Source of the DNA: Streptacidiphilus pinicola
GTDB taxonomy: Bacteria; Actinomycetota; Actinomycetes; Streptomycetales; Streptomycetaceae
NCBI RefSeq assembly: GCF_003258295.1
Contig: NZ_QKYN01000096.1
Coordinates: 1-45,758 of the forward strand
Length of the DNA: 45,758 nt
Direction: 5' to 3'
Positions within the stretch are counted from its first letter, which is position 1. Every line of letters starts with the position of its first letter. The notes beneath the pieces were generated by a model that searched no databases, had not been told where the DNA came from, and worked only from the letters and a program-made list of their open reading frames with translations. Made by a program: the position numbers and the translations under genes. Shown here in pieces: positions 8,306 through 16,006 of this stretch.

Positions 8306-9309
8306 AGCCGGGTGTTCCCCGGCCCGTTGCGGCGTTCTTGGTGACGGTCCTCGCCGCGCAGCAGCGACACCTCCGAGACGGCGACCTCCCCGCCGCGCCG
8401 GGCCACCCCGGCGAGCGCCCGCCCGACGCTCGCACCGGCGCGGGAGCCGATGTCGGCCAGGTCCTCCAGGCCTTCGTCGAGGTCGATGGCGCCCTCGGCG
8501 AGGCCGATGGTGAGTGCGATGGTCTCGCAGACGGCGTCGAGGTCGTCGAGCTCGATGACGTTGTCGGCGAGCAGCGTGCGCCAGCGGCCGAGCACCTGGT
8601 CGTTGCCGACGTAGGAGGAGCCTGCCGGGAGGAGGTAGTAGACGTCCCAGCGGCGGCGCAGCTCGTCGACCAGCGCCTGCAGCGGGATGTCCTCGGTCGC
8701 GCGCTCCCCGAAGACGGCCCGCAGCTCCGTCGCGGACACCTGCCCGTAGGGGAGTTCGTCGCCGATGATGAACAGGTAGCCGCGACGGCCGCGCTTCTCG
8801 TGGCAGTCGATGGCGGTGTGGCGGGCCATCGCGTACATCGCGAGCTCGTAGGACTCGTGCATCTGACCGCCTCCCCCGCCCTCGAGGAAGATGTTGCCGA
8901 GGTTGTCGTCCATCCGGTTGTCCGACTCGAACTGCCCCAGCTGGAGCGGGACTCGGTCGCAGGTGGCGTCCCCGATCGCGCCGAAGAGGATCTGCGGGTC
9001 GCGCACGTAGCCCTTGCGCAGCAGCAGGCCGAAGAGCTCGGGCAGCTCGGTCTGCAGGACGCGCGGGACGGTGCCCATGGAGCCGGTGACGTCGAAGAGG
9101 ACGGCGACGGCCTGGGAGTCCGGGTGCTCGGCGCTGTCGCGGCTCTCACGGTCGGTCAGCCCGAGCGGGTCGAGGTCCGGGTGGGCGCGCCACTCGTGGC
9201 GTGGACCGCGCCGGGCGCGGTCGCTGTAGTCGAAGGCCCCGATACCGTGCGTGGCACGGTAGTTCGCGGCGGCGGCGTAGACGTCGGTGTCCCAGCGTCC
9301 GCTTCCCAT
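8302..9309 (-). CDS. VWA-domain protein of the Nudix/kinase/AdSS-like operon
   Basis: The 335-residue cytosolic protein has a von Willebrand factor A fold. The metal-ion-dependent adhesion site begins at DVTGSMG (residues 73-79), and later strands contain FIIGDELPYG. No signal peptide or membrane segment is visible. Such domains usually scaffold metal-dependent protein contacts; the partner here is unknown. It sits between the kinase-like gene (48-base gap) and the AdSS-like gene (four-base overlap), so the three are almost certainly co-transcribed. Ahead of the ATG is GGGGAGAA. Confidence 0.85.
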   Translation of the reverse strand: MGSGRWDTDVYAAAANYRATHGIGAFDYSDRARRGPRHEWRAHPDLDPLGLTDRESRDSAEHPDSQAVAVLFDVTGSMGTVPRVLQTELPELFGLLLRKGYVRDPQILFGAIGDATCDRVPLQLGQFESDNRMDDNLGNIFLEGGGGGQMHESYELAMYAMARHTAIDCHEKRGRRGYLFIIGDELPYGQVSATELRAVFGERATEDIPLQALVDELRRRWDVYYLLPAGSSYVGNDQVLGRWRTLLADNVIELDDLDAVCETIALTIGLAEGAIDLDEGLEDLADIGSRAGASVGRALAGVARRGGEVAVSEVSLLRGEDRHQERRNGPGNTRL

Positions 9310-9357
9310 GGTGGTTCTCCCCGTTCGTGAAGCAGTGTTCGTTCAGGGCCCGCTTGT

Positions 9358-10455
9358 TCAGGCGGCGGGCAGGCGCAGTGGCCGGAAGGTGCGCGGGCCG
9401 TAGAGGCGTTCGAGCAGCTGGTCGAGCTCGGCGAGCAGCCGCCAGGCGTCGTGGGGGCGGCGTGGCTCGGCCGGGAGCATGCAGCCCGCGAGGAAGCCGC
9501 GCATCTGGGACGGCGCCTGATCCCCCATCAGTTCGGCGATGCAGGAGCTGGCGAGGTGGATGTCGGTGGCCTCGGTGACCGGCCTGCGGGCGGCCACCTC
9601 GGGCGGGTAACGGCCACGGTGGCGCTCGACCAGCGCCGGCGCGGGGGCGGGCACGCCGGTGGTGGCGTAGCACCAGTCGACCAGCACCAGACCGTGCTCG
9701 ACGGGGTGGATCAGTACGTGCTCGGGCAGGACCGCGCCGTGCCGGACGCGGGTGCGGTGGGCGTGCCCGAGTGCGACGAGCAGCCGCCGCCAGATCCACG
9801 CGGCGTCGCGCGGGTCGAGCCCGTCGGGGAACGCGTCGCGCAGTTCCGCCAGGCTCAGGAACCCGTCGAGCCGCAGCAGCGCGTTGACGCGGCGGGGGGC
9901 GGCGCCGGGTTCGGCAGGATCCGCGTGGGTGAAGCTCTCCAGCAGCGTCGGCACGTAGTTGCGGAAGCGCGGCTCTCCGTGTCGCGCGAGCCAGGCGAGG
10001 GCATGGGCCTCACGCTCCATCAGGTCGTTGTCGGCCGGGCTGTACGGGGTCTTCAGCACCGCGTCCAGCTCCGGGCCGCGGCCCTCGCGAGCCCGGGTTC
10101 GGGCGGCACGCAGCAGGGCGACGTCGCCGGAGGCGATCCGGTCGCCGACCTGGTAAGTCCGATGACGTGTCGTCAGCAGGTCGTCAGAGACCAGTGGCTG
10201 GGCGGCGCGCAGGCGGTTCAGCGAGGCGCAGGCGGCGGTGGCCTCGGCGCGGCGTCCGGGCGGGGCGGTGTCGGGGTGCAGCAGGCGCGCGAGCCGCCGG
10301 TACCGGCGCGCGGTGACGTCCGGCGCGGCGGCCGCACCGAAGACGTCCTCGGCGCTGGTGGCCGCGGCGAGGGCGGCGAGCGCCTCGTCGAAGGTGCGGG
10401 GCCGGGGCGGATCGGACGGCCGGCTCGTCGGCCGGCGCCAGGGTGGTTCGCTCAA
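9358..10455 (-). CDS. J-domain/kinase-like fusion protein
   Basis: The 365-residue protein starts at a TTG preceded by GAGGAGGGAG at good spacing. Residues 20-80 resemble a J domain, with the diagnostic HPD at 60-62 in ARLLHPDTA and a basic helix before it. Residues 100-300 look like a protein-kinase fold: Lys in AVLKTPY (about 135), Glu in LMEREAHAL, HGAVLPEHVLIH near 239-250 where HRD/HGD is expected, and DW at 260 for DFG. The catalytic-loop aspartate is Ala, so phosphotransfer is doubtful and it may be a pseudokinase. It sits between the Nudix regulator and the VWA gene. Confidence 0.75.
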   Translation of the reverse strand: MSEPPWRRPTSRPSDPPRPRTFDEALAALAAATSAEDVFGAAAAPDVTARRYRRLARLLHPDTAPPGRRAEATAACASLNRLRAAQPLVSDDLLTTRHRTYQVGDRIASGDVALLRAARTRAREGRGPELDAVLKTPYSPADNDLMEREAHALAWLARHGEPRFRNYVPTLLESFTHADPAEPGAAPRRVNALLRLDGFLSLAELRDAFPDGLDPRDAAWIWRRLLVALGHAHRTRVRHGAVLPEHVLIHPVEHGLVLVDWCYATTGVPAPAPALVERHRGRYPPEVAARRPVTEATDIHLASSCIAELMGDQAPSQMRGFLAGCMLPAEPRRPHDAWRLLAELDQLLERLYGPRTFRPLRLPAA

Positions 10456-10588
10456 CGGTCTCCCTCCTCGGGGTCGTACTCCTTCGCGTCGGTAGGTCGG
10501 CGGTGGGCGGACGGGCAGGATCGCGGGCGCCGGCTTGTGGGTGTCGGCTCGTCCGGGCCGGCTTCTGGGCGTGAGGCCGGTGCGCGGA

Positions 10589-11416
10589 CTACCTGGCGTC
10601 GGGTTCCTCGGCGTCCGGTCGCAGCAGCGCGGGGTGGAGCAGCCGGGCGTCGCCGGCCCGGTAGAGACGGGCCCGGGGGCCGCCGCGGGAGCCGCCGCGT
10701 TCGGCGGTCTCGCCGGTGCTCTCCACGAAGCCGGGCGCGGAGAGCACCTTGCGGTGAAAGTTGCCGGGGTGGAGCTTCTGCCCCCAGATCTCCTCGTAGA
10801 CCGCGCGCAGTTCGGGAATCGTGAACTCGGGCTCGAGGAAGGCCGCGGCCAGCGGGGTGTACTCCAGCTTGGCGCGGGCCCGTTCGAGGCCGTCGGCGAG
10901 GATCCGCCCGTGGTCGAAGGCCAACTCCCGGTCAGCCGACCCCCGTTCGGTCGAGTTCCGGCCGCCGGTCCCACCCCCGTGAGGACCGACGACCGGAGTC
11001 CATGCGGCGCGGGCGGCGTCGCCGCCGGCGCGCGGATCGGGCAGGTCGGGCGCGAAGGCCAGGTAGGCCACGGAGACGACGTGCATCCGCGGATCCCGCG
11101 CCGGCTCGCCGTACGAGCCGAGTTGCTCCAGGTGCACGCGGCGCAGCGCACCGGCGCTGAGCCCCGTCTCCTCCGCGAGCTCGCGCGCCGCGGCCTCGTC
11201 GAGGCCCTCCTGTCCTGCCTTCACGAACCCGCCCGGGAGCGCCCACTGCCCCTGGAACGGCTGCCCCGCCCGCTCGACGAGCAGCACGTTCAGGCGGCCC
11301 TCGCGCAGGGTCAGCACGACGATGTCGACCGTGAGCGCGATCGCGGGGAAGTCCCGCGGGTCGTAGGCGGCCAGGAACGCGGCTTCGTCGTCGCGGTGGG
11401 CGGGCGCCGGGCTCAT
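10589..11416 (-). CDS. Nudix-winged helix transcriptional regulator (NrtR-like)
   Basis: The 275-residue protein has an N-terminal Nudix domain (residues 25-165: WALPGGFV, RELAEETGL) and a C-terminal winged-helix part (PEFTIPELRAVYEEIWGQKL, NFHRKVL), the layout of NrtR-type regulators that bind ADP-ribose-like nucleotides. The Nudix box holds one extra residue between its Gly and Glu, which suggests binding rather than hydrolysis, as in known NrtR proteins. A 35-residue Gly-rich insert lies between the domains. The ATG has GGAGA five bases upstream. It is first in the minus-strand operon and is preceded by palindromes (11426-11464), suggesting autoregulation. Confidence 0.85.
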   Translation of the reverse strand: MSPAPAHRDDEAAFLAAYDPRDFPAIALTVDIVVLTLREGRLNVLLVERAGQPFQGQWALPGGFVKAGQEGLDEAAARELAEETGLSAGALRRVHLEQLGSYGEPARDPRMHVVSVAYLAFAPDLPDPRAGGDAARAAWTPVVGPHGGGTGGRNSTERGSADRELAFDHGRILADGLERARAKLEYTPLAAAFLEPEFTIPELRAVYEEIWGQKLHPGNFHRKVLSAPGFVESTGETAERGGSRGGPRARLYRAGDARLLHPALLRPDAEEPDAR

Positions 11417-11425
11417 CGCTTCTCC

Positions 11426-11464
11426 GTTGTTCTCAGCTTGAGTATTTCTCAGAACGAGAACAAC
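11426..11464. promoter_or_regulatory. Operator-like palindromes ahead of the Nudix regulator
   Basis: GTTGTTCTC (11426-11434) and GAGAACAAC (11456-11464) are perfect 9-bp inverted arms. Between and within them lie smaller palindromes, TTCTC-AGAAC-GAGAA and CTCA-GCT-TGAG, giving several GAGAA-type half-sites. The block ends ten bases before the regulator's start codon and is AT-richer than its surroundings, so it is probably the regulator's own operator. Confidence 0.6.
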
Positions 11465-11505
11465 GTAGCGCACAGCCGTGCGATGTGCCAGCCCCGCCCC
11501 CCTCG

Positions 11506-12072
11506 CTACGCGCGCAGGGAGGCCACCACGACGAGCACCTCCTCGGTCAAATCCGGCCCCACCGGCCCGTGTTGGTACATCAGCCGGTACCACATGGCCC
11601 CGAAGACCAGATCGACGACGGTCACCACCGGGACCTTCCAGCCGTCGGCGCCGTACCGCTCCAGCATCTGCGCGAGGAGCGCCCGACGGCCCGCGATGTA
11701 GCCGCGCAGCGTGCGGGCGAGCTCCGGATCGGCGAAGGCGTCGGAGAGGACGCCGAGGAGGACGTCCGTCGTCGGGGCCTTGGCAGCGAGCGCGAAGGTG
11801 CGGTCGAGGAAGAGGCGGAGGTCCGCGACGGGATCGCCGGTCGCGGGCGGCGCGCCGAGCGTCTCGCCGATCTCGCCGAGCGCCTCCAGCAGCACCGCGC
11901 CGCGCGTCGGCCACCAGCGGTAGACGGTCTGCCGGCCGACGCCGGCCTCCGCCGCGATGGCCTTCATCGTGAGCGCGGCGTATCCGTCGCGGACGCAGAG
12001 CGCGAGCGCCGCGTCGAGGATCGCACGGTGCGCGTCCGCGCTGCGCGGACGGCCGAGGGGCTTGGAGTTCAT
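11506..12072 (-). CDS. TetR-family transcriptional regulator
   Basis: The 188-residue protein has a TetR helix-turn-helix at residues 12-60 (AILDAALALCVRDGYAALTMKAIAAEAGVGRQTVYRWW) and an all-helical ligand domain of the TetR C-11 type. It is divergent from the SDR-fold gene at 12151, with operators 12088-12136 in the 78-base gap, and probably represses itself and that gene. Its ATG is followed by MNSKPLGRPRS, a typical basic N-terminal arm. The ligand is unknown. Confidence 0.88.
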   Translation of the reverse strand: MNSKPLGRPRSADAHRAILDAALALCVRDGYAALTMKAIAAEAGVGRQTVYRWWPTRGAVLLEALGEIGETLGAPPATGDPVADLRLFLDRTFALAAKAPTTDVLLGVLSDAFADPELARTLRGYIAGRRALLAQMLERYGADGWKVPVVTVVDLVFGAMWYRLMYQHGPVGPDLTEEVLVVVASLRA

Positions 12073-12087
12073 GGACCGACTTTACAA

Positions 12088-12136
12088 GGCACGGTGTCTC
12101 GATAAATAATCGAGGCACGGTGTCTCGTAAAGAGAC
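12088..12136. promoter_or_regulatory. Tandem TetR-type operators
   Basis: The 14-mer GGCACGGTGTCTCG is present twice as a direct repeat (12088-12101 and 12114-12127). The first copy opens the palindrome TGTCTCGAT-AAATA-ATCGAGGCA (12095-12117, one mismatch), and the second opens GTCTC-GTAAA-GAGAC (12122-12136). They fill the TetR/SDR intergenic region. The shared 11-mer ACGGTGTCTCG also occurs at 3873-3883. Confidence 0.7.
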
Positions 12137-12150
12137 GCGAGAGGGAAGAA

Positions 12151-12903
12151 GTGGGGACGGACATGGCACAGCACACGTCGGAGCGCGTCGTCATCCTCGG
12201 CGGCACCTCGGGGATCGGCCTCGCGACGGCGGACCTGCTGCTCGACCGGGGGTACGAGGTCGTCATCGCCGGACGCGACGAGGAGCGCCTCGCGCAGGCG
12301 CTCAAGACGCTCCACGCGAAGCAGTCCGCCCGGCCCGTCACCGGCCGGGCGGTGAACGCGACGGACGGCGAGCAGCTCGCCGCGTTCTTCGCCGAGGTGG
12401 GCGCGTTCGACCACCTCGTGGTCACGGTGACGCGCAACGGCGGCGTCACCTCGCTGGCCGACCTGGACCCGGCGGAGCTGCTCAGGCACAGCGAGGGCAA
12501 GCTGCTCGCGCACCTGCTCAGCGTCCGGGCCGCGCTCGGCACGCTGCGCGCGGCGGGGTCGGTGACGCTCGTCGGCGCGGTGAGCTCGCACCTGAGCGCG
12601 CCGGGTCTGGTACTCCTGGGGTCGATGAACGCCGCCGTGGAGACCGCGTCGCGGATCCTCGCGGCCGAGCTGGCTCCGCGCCGGGTCAACGCGGTCTCCC
12701 CCGGCGTTATCGAGACGCCCTGGTGGGACTGGATCCCGGAGGAGGCGCGGGCCGAGACCATCACCGGCGCGGCCAGTGGCGCGGCCCTCGGCCGTCCGGG
12801 CCGTGCGGAGGAGGTCGCGCACGCGATCGGATTCCTGGTCGAGAACACCTACACCACGGGCGTGGTACTGCCGGTGGACGGCGGCGCGCGGCTCGCGGTG
12901 TAG
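12151..12903 (+). CDS. SDR-fold protein with substituted catalytic residues
   Basis: The 250-residue protein has a Rossmann fold with the cofactor motif VVILGGTSGIGLATADLL near residue 13 and the late SDR motif RVNAVSPGVIETPW. In the active-site helix, where YxxxK is expected, the sequence is LGSMNAAVETASRILA, so the catalytic Tyr and Lys appear to be Leu and Asn. It may be an SDR with altered chemistry or no oxidoreductase activity. The start is either this GTG (GAGGGAAGAA upstream) or the ATG at 12163. It is divergent from, and probably controlled by, the TetR gene. Confidence 0.82.
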   Translation: MGTDMAQHTSERVVILGGTSGIGLATADLLLDRGYEVVIAGRDEERLAQALKTLHAKQSARPVTGRAVNATDGEQLAAFFAEVGAFDHLVVTVTRNGGVTSLADLDPAELLRHSEGKLLAHLLSVRAALGTLRAAGSVTLVGAVSSHLSAPGLVLLGSMNAAVETASRILAAELAPRRVNAVSPGVIETPWWDWIPEEARAETITGAASGAALGRPGRAEEVAHAIGFLVENTYTTGVVLPVDGGARLAV

Positions 12904-12923
12904 GGCCGAGCGCCGGTGCCACG

Positions 12924-12963
12924 CGACGGAGCCCGGGATGCGGACGCGTCCCGGGCTCCGTCG
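12924..12963. terminator. Terminator hairpin after the SDR gene
   Basis: A perfect 15-bp stem (12924-12938 with 12949-12963, core ACGGAGCCCGGGA) with a 10-base loop follows the SDR stop codon and precedes the methyltransferase gene at 13072. Confidence 0.8.
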
Positions 12964-13071
12964 CGGCGCGGAGTTAGGGTGAACACGACAGAAGGGGCGG
13001 GGCTGCCGGAGCTCCGGGAGGACCGCCCCAACGCCGTTCCACCCGCTGGTCCGCACCGCCCGGAGGTTCCT

Positions 13072-13971
13072 GTGACGCCCCCTCGGATCCCGCTCGCCGC
13101 CGCGCTCGCCGAGGGCCCGGTCGTGCTGGACGGCGGCATGTCCAACGAGTTGGCGGCCGACGGGCACGACCTCTCCGACGCGCTCTGGTCCGCGCGGCTG
13201 CTGCGCGACGCCCCCGACGCCGTCGCGGCGGTACACCGCCGCTACTTCGCGGCCGGCGCACAGGTCGCCATCACGGCGAGCTACCAGGCCAGCTTCGGCG
13301 GCTTCGCCCGCGTCGGCGCCGACCGCGTGGAGTCCGAGGAGCTGCTGCGCCGCAGCGTCAGCCTGGCCCGCGAGGCGGCCGGCGACGCCGCGGACCGCTG
13401 GGTCGCCGCCTCCGTCGGCCCCTACGGCGCGGTCCTCGCCGACGGCTCGGAGTACCGCGGCCGCTACGGCCTCACCCGCGCCGAGCTGCGCGCGTTCCAC
13501 GCGCCCCGGGCGGAGGTGCTGGCCTCGGCCGCGCCGGACGTGCTGGCGATCGAGACCATCCCCGACGTGGACGAGGCGATCGCCGTGCTCGACGCGGTGG
13601 CGGGGTTGGACGTGCCGGTCTGGCTCTCCTACAGCGCGGCCGAGGGACACACCCGCGCCGGGCAGCCATTGGCCGAGGCGTTCGCTGTCGCGCGCGACAA
13701 CCCGCAGGTGATCGCGGTCGGCGTCAACTGCCTCGCCCCGGAGGAGGCGGTGGACGCGGTCGCCCTGGCGGCGGAGGTCTCCGGCAAGCCGGTCGTCGTC
13801 TACCCCAACAGCGGCGAGGGCTGGAACGCCACGACCCGCGCCTGGTCCGGCCCGGCCACCTTCTCCCCCACGCGCGTCTCCTCCTGGCTCTCCGCCGGCG
13901 CCCGCCTCCTCGGCGGCTGCTGCCGCGTCGGCGCGGACCAGATCAGTGCGCTGAGCAAGGAGCTGCACTAA
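13072..13971 (+). CDS. mmuM: Homocysteine S-methyltransferase
   Basis: The 299-residue protein is a cobalamin-independent homocysteine methyltransferase, which transfers a methyl group from S-methylmethionine or SAM to homocysteine. The TIM barrel starts with VVLDGGMSNELA. The zinc-binding cysteines are in GVNCLAPEE and LLGGCCRVG. The GTG at 13072 is chosen because GGAGG lies six bases ahead and the family alignment begins there; the open frame extends upstream but is not conserved in character. It stands alone between a terminator and the gylR region. Confidence 0.92.
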   Translation: MTPPRIPLAAALAEGPVVLDGGMSNELAADGHDLSDALWSARLLRDAPDAVAAVHRRYFAAGAQVAITASYQASFGGFARVGADRVESEELLRRSVSLAREAAGDAADRWVAASVGPYGAVLADGSEYRGRYGLTRAELRAFHAPRAEVLASAAPDVLAIETIPDVDEAIAVLDAVAGLDVPVWLSYSAAEGHTRAGQPLAEAFAVARDNPQVIAVGVNCLAPEEAVDAVALAAEVSGKPVVVYPNSGEGWNATTRAWSGPATFSPTRVSSWLSAGARLLGGCCRVGADQISALSKELH

Positions 13972-14164
13972 CCCGCGCCGCCGGCGTGCAGATGGTCCTC
14001 GCTGGGCCGCCGGGCAGCTGCCTCCGGTGGTTTCTCGCGCCCACGCCGGGGGCGCCTCCCGGCCGAGGGCTGGGGGCGGGGCCGCAGATCGGCACAGCCT
14101 CGCGCCCCCGGGGGATCTCACCTGCCGACAGGTTCTGGCAGACTCTGTCTCAAGCAGATCAACG

Positions 14165-14180
14165 TCGGCATTGTCGAACG
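14165..14180. promoter_or_regulatory. GylR operator ahead of gylR
   Basis: TCGGCATTGTCGAACG differs by one base from the element at 15173-15188 in front of glpF. Its core TCG(G/A)CA-T-TGTCGA is palindromic. It is centred about 40 bases before gylR, fitting autoregulation by this IclR-family protein. Confidence 0.65.
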
Positions 14181-14214
14181 ACGTTTCCAACAGCAAGTGC
14201 GCGGAGGTATCTCG

Positions 14215-14997
14215 ATGGCCGGGTCGATCCAGTCGCTGGAGCGGGCGGCGGCGATCCTTCGGCTGCTCGCCGGCGGGGAGCGGCGGCTCGGGTTGTCGGA
14301 CGTGTCCAGCGCGCTCGGCCTGGCGAAGGGCACCGCGCACGGGATACTGCGCACCCTGCAGCAGGAGGGTTTCGTCGAGCAGGACCCGGACTCGGGCAAG
14401 TACCAGCTCGGCGCGGAACTGCTGCGGCTCGGGCAGAGCTATCTCGACGTGCACGAGCTGCGCGCCCGCGCGCTCGTCTGGGCGGACGACCTGGCCCGGG
14501 CCAGCGGCGAGACGGTGTACCTCGGCGTGCTGCACCAGCGCGGCGTGCTGATCGTGCACCATGTCTTCCGGCCCGACGACACCCGGCAGGTGCTGGAGGT
14601 CGGCAGCATGCAGCCACTGCACAGCACCGCGCTCGGCAAGGTCCTCACCGCGTTCGACCCGGTGGCGCGCGCCGAGCTCGTGGAGAGCGAGCGCGAGGCG
14701 TTCACTCCACACACCCACACCGACCTGGACGCCATAGACGCCGAGGCCGCGGCGATCCGCGAGCGCGGCTGGGCCTCGGCCGTGGAGGAGACCTGGACGG
14801 GGGTGGCTTCGATCGCCGCGCTGATCCAGGACCGGCGGCGCAACCCCGTGGGCGCGGTGGCGCTCAACGGCCCGGTGGAGCGCGTCTGCCTGCCGGAGCC
14901 GGACGGGACGGCCGGCCCGGTGCGGCCGGAGCTGGTGGTGTCCGTCCGCGAGGCGGCCCGCTCGATCTCCCGCGACCTGGGCGCGCCCCGCTTCTAG
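14215..14997 (+). CDS. gylR: IclR-family glycerol operon regulator GylR
   Basis: The 260-residue protein has an N-terminal winged helix (residues 3-65: SLERAAAILRLLAGGERRL, SALGLAKGTAHGILRTLQQEGF) and an IclR effector domain (LHSTALGKVLTAF, then ERGWASAVEE). Its place directly before glpF-glpK-glpD is that of GylR, the glycerol operon repressor of Streptomyces, known to respond to glycerol 3-phosphate. The ATG at 14215 is preceded by GGAGGT; a GTG at 14197 in the same frame lacks a ribosome site. Matching palindromes at 14165 and 15173 are its likely binding sites. Confidence 0.9.
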   Translation: MAGSIQSLERAAAILRLLAGGERRLGLSDVSSALGLAKGTAHGILRTLQQEGFVEQDPDSGKYQLGAELLRLGQSYLDVHELRARALVWADDLARASGETVYLGVLHQRGVLIVHHVFRPDDTRQVLEVGSMQPLHSTALGKVLTAFDPVARAELVESEREAFTPHTHTDLDAIDAEAAAIRERGWASAVEETWTGVASIAALIQDRRRNPVGAVALNGPVERVCLPEPDGTAGPVRPELVVSVREAARSISRDLGAPRF

Positions 14998-15132
14998 CGA
15001 ACCTCCGGCACACACAGGCCTTCGCAGGCCGACGCGAGCCCGCTGCCGCAGACCACGGCGCGGGCGCTTCCGCGTGTTCACGTGCAGCGATTCGTACCTT
15101 CTGCCTAAGTTGAGCAGACAGTGGACGCAGCC

Positions 15133-15161
15133 TTGACGCGCGCCATACTCCCACGTAGTTT
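15133..15161 (+). promoter_or_regulatory. glpF promoter
   Basis: TTGACG (15133-15138) and TAGTTT (15156-15161) are separated by exactly 17 bases and match vegetative sigma (HrdB) promoters. Transcription would start near 15168, just before the operator at 15173, leaving a leader of about 50 bases. Confidence 0.7.
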
Positions 15162-15172
15162 TCGCACAGCGG

Positions 15173-15188
15173 TCGACATTGTCGAACG
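15173..15188. promoter_or_regulatory. GylR operator ahead of glpF
   Basis: TCGACATTGTCGAACG contains the perfect palindrome TCGACA-T-TGTCGA. It lies immediately downstream of the predicted start of transcription, a position suited to repression. It is nearly identical to the element at 14165. Confidence 0.7.
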
Positions 15189-15218
15189 TGAGCCGCAATC
15201 CGCACCCTGGGAGCCGCC

Positions 15219-15932
15219 GTGTCCGACACCCACATCTTCTTCGGCGAAGTCATCGGGACCGCCCTGCTGATCCTTCTCGGCGGCGGCGTCTGCGCCGCCG
15301 TGACCCTCAAGAGATCCAAGGCGGAGGGAGCCGGCTGGTTGGCCATCACCTTCGGCTGGGGTTTCGCCGTCCTCGTGGCCGCCTACGTCTCCAACAGCCT
15401 GTCCGGGGCCCACCTGAACCCCGCCGTCACCCTCTCGATAGCCGTCAAGACCGGTGACTGGAGCCACGTCCCGCTCTACCTGGCCGGTCAGTTCATCGGT
15501 GCCGCGCTCGGCGCGGTGCTCGTCTGGCTCAGCTACCTCGGCCAGTTCAACCAGAACGACGAGCCCACGCTCGGCATCTTCGCGACCGGCCCCGAGATCC
15601 GGAACCCGGCCCAGAACCTGATCACCGAGGCGATCGGCACCACCGTCCTCTGCCTGCTGATCCTCACGCAGGGCCTCAACAAGGAGCTCGGCCTCTCCGG
15701 CATGGGCATCCTGATCACCGCGCTGACCGTCGTCGGGATCGGTCTCTCGCTCGGTGGTCCGACCGGCTACGCGATCAACCCCTTCCGCGACCTCGCGCCG
15801 CGCCTGGTGCACTCGCTGCTGCCGATCCCCAAGAAGGGTGACTCCGACTGGGGTTACGCCTGGATCCCCGTCGTCGGCCCGGTCATCGGCGCCCTGATCG
15901 CCGGCGGCATCTACAACGCGGCCTTCGCGTAG
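15219..15932 (+). CDS. glpF: Glycerol facilitator (MIP family)
   Basis: The 237-residue membrane protein has six helices and the two half-helix motifs of the aquaporin family: HLNPAVT in the first half and an altered INPFRD in the second (NPA changed to NPF, a variant seen in some bacterial facilitators). It admits glycerol by diffusion. It starts with GTG after GGGAG. It leads the operon glpF-glpK-glpD, with 74 bases to glpK, and is the only member that crosses the membrane. Confidence 0.92.
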   Translation: MSDTHIFFGEVIGTALLILLGGGVCAAVTLKRSKAEGAGWLAITFGWGFAVLVAAYVSNSLSGAHLNPAVTLSIAVKTGDWSHVPLYLAGQFIGAALGAVLVWLSYLGQFNQNDEPTLGIFATGPEIRNPAQNLITEAIGTTVLCLLILTQGLNKELGLSGMGILITALTVVGIGLSLGGPTGYAINPFRDLAPRLVHSLLPIPKKGDSDWGYAWIPVVGPVIGALIAGGIYNAAFA

Positions 15933-16006
15933 GCCAGGCTTCTTCCTCAAAGAGCCCGAAGAGCCAAGAACCCGCCCCCGTCCGCCCACTCGTCAACGAG
16001 GACGCC

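Noticed and set aside
14031..14110. Second copy of the dispersed repeat upstream of gylR
   Set aside because: Only GGTGGTTTCTCGCGC is shared; the diagnostic GAACTGCGCG core is missing, so at most it is a degenerate piece.
12082..15198. 1038-codon open frame on the minus strand across SDR, mmuM and gylR
   Set aside because: Spans several genuine genes and terminators on the other strand; no domain signature.
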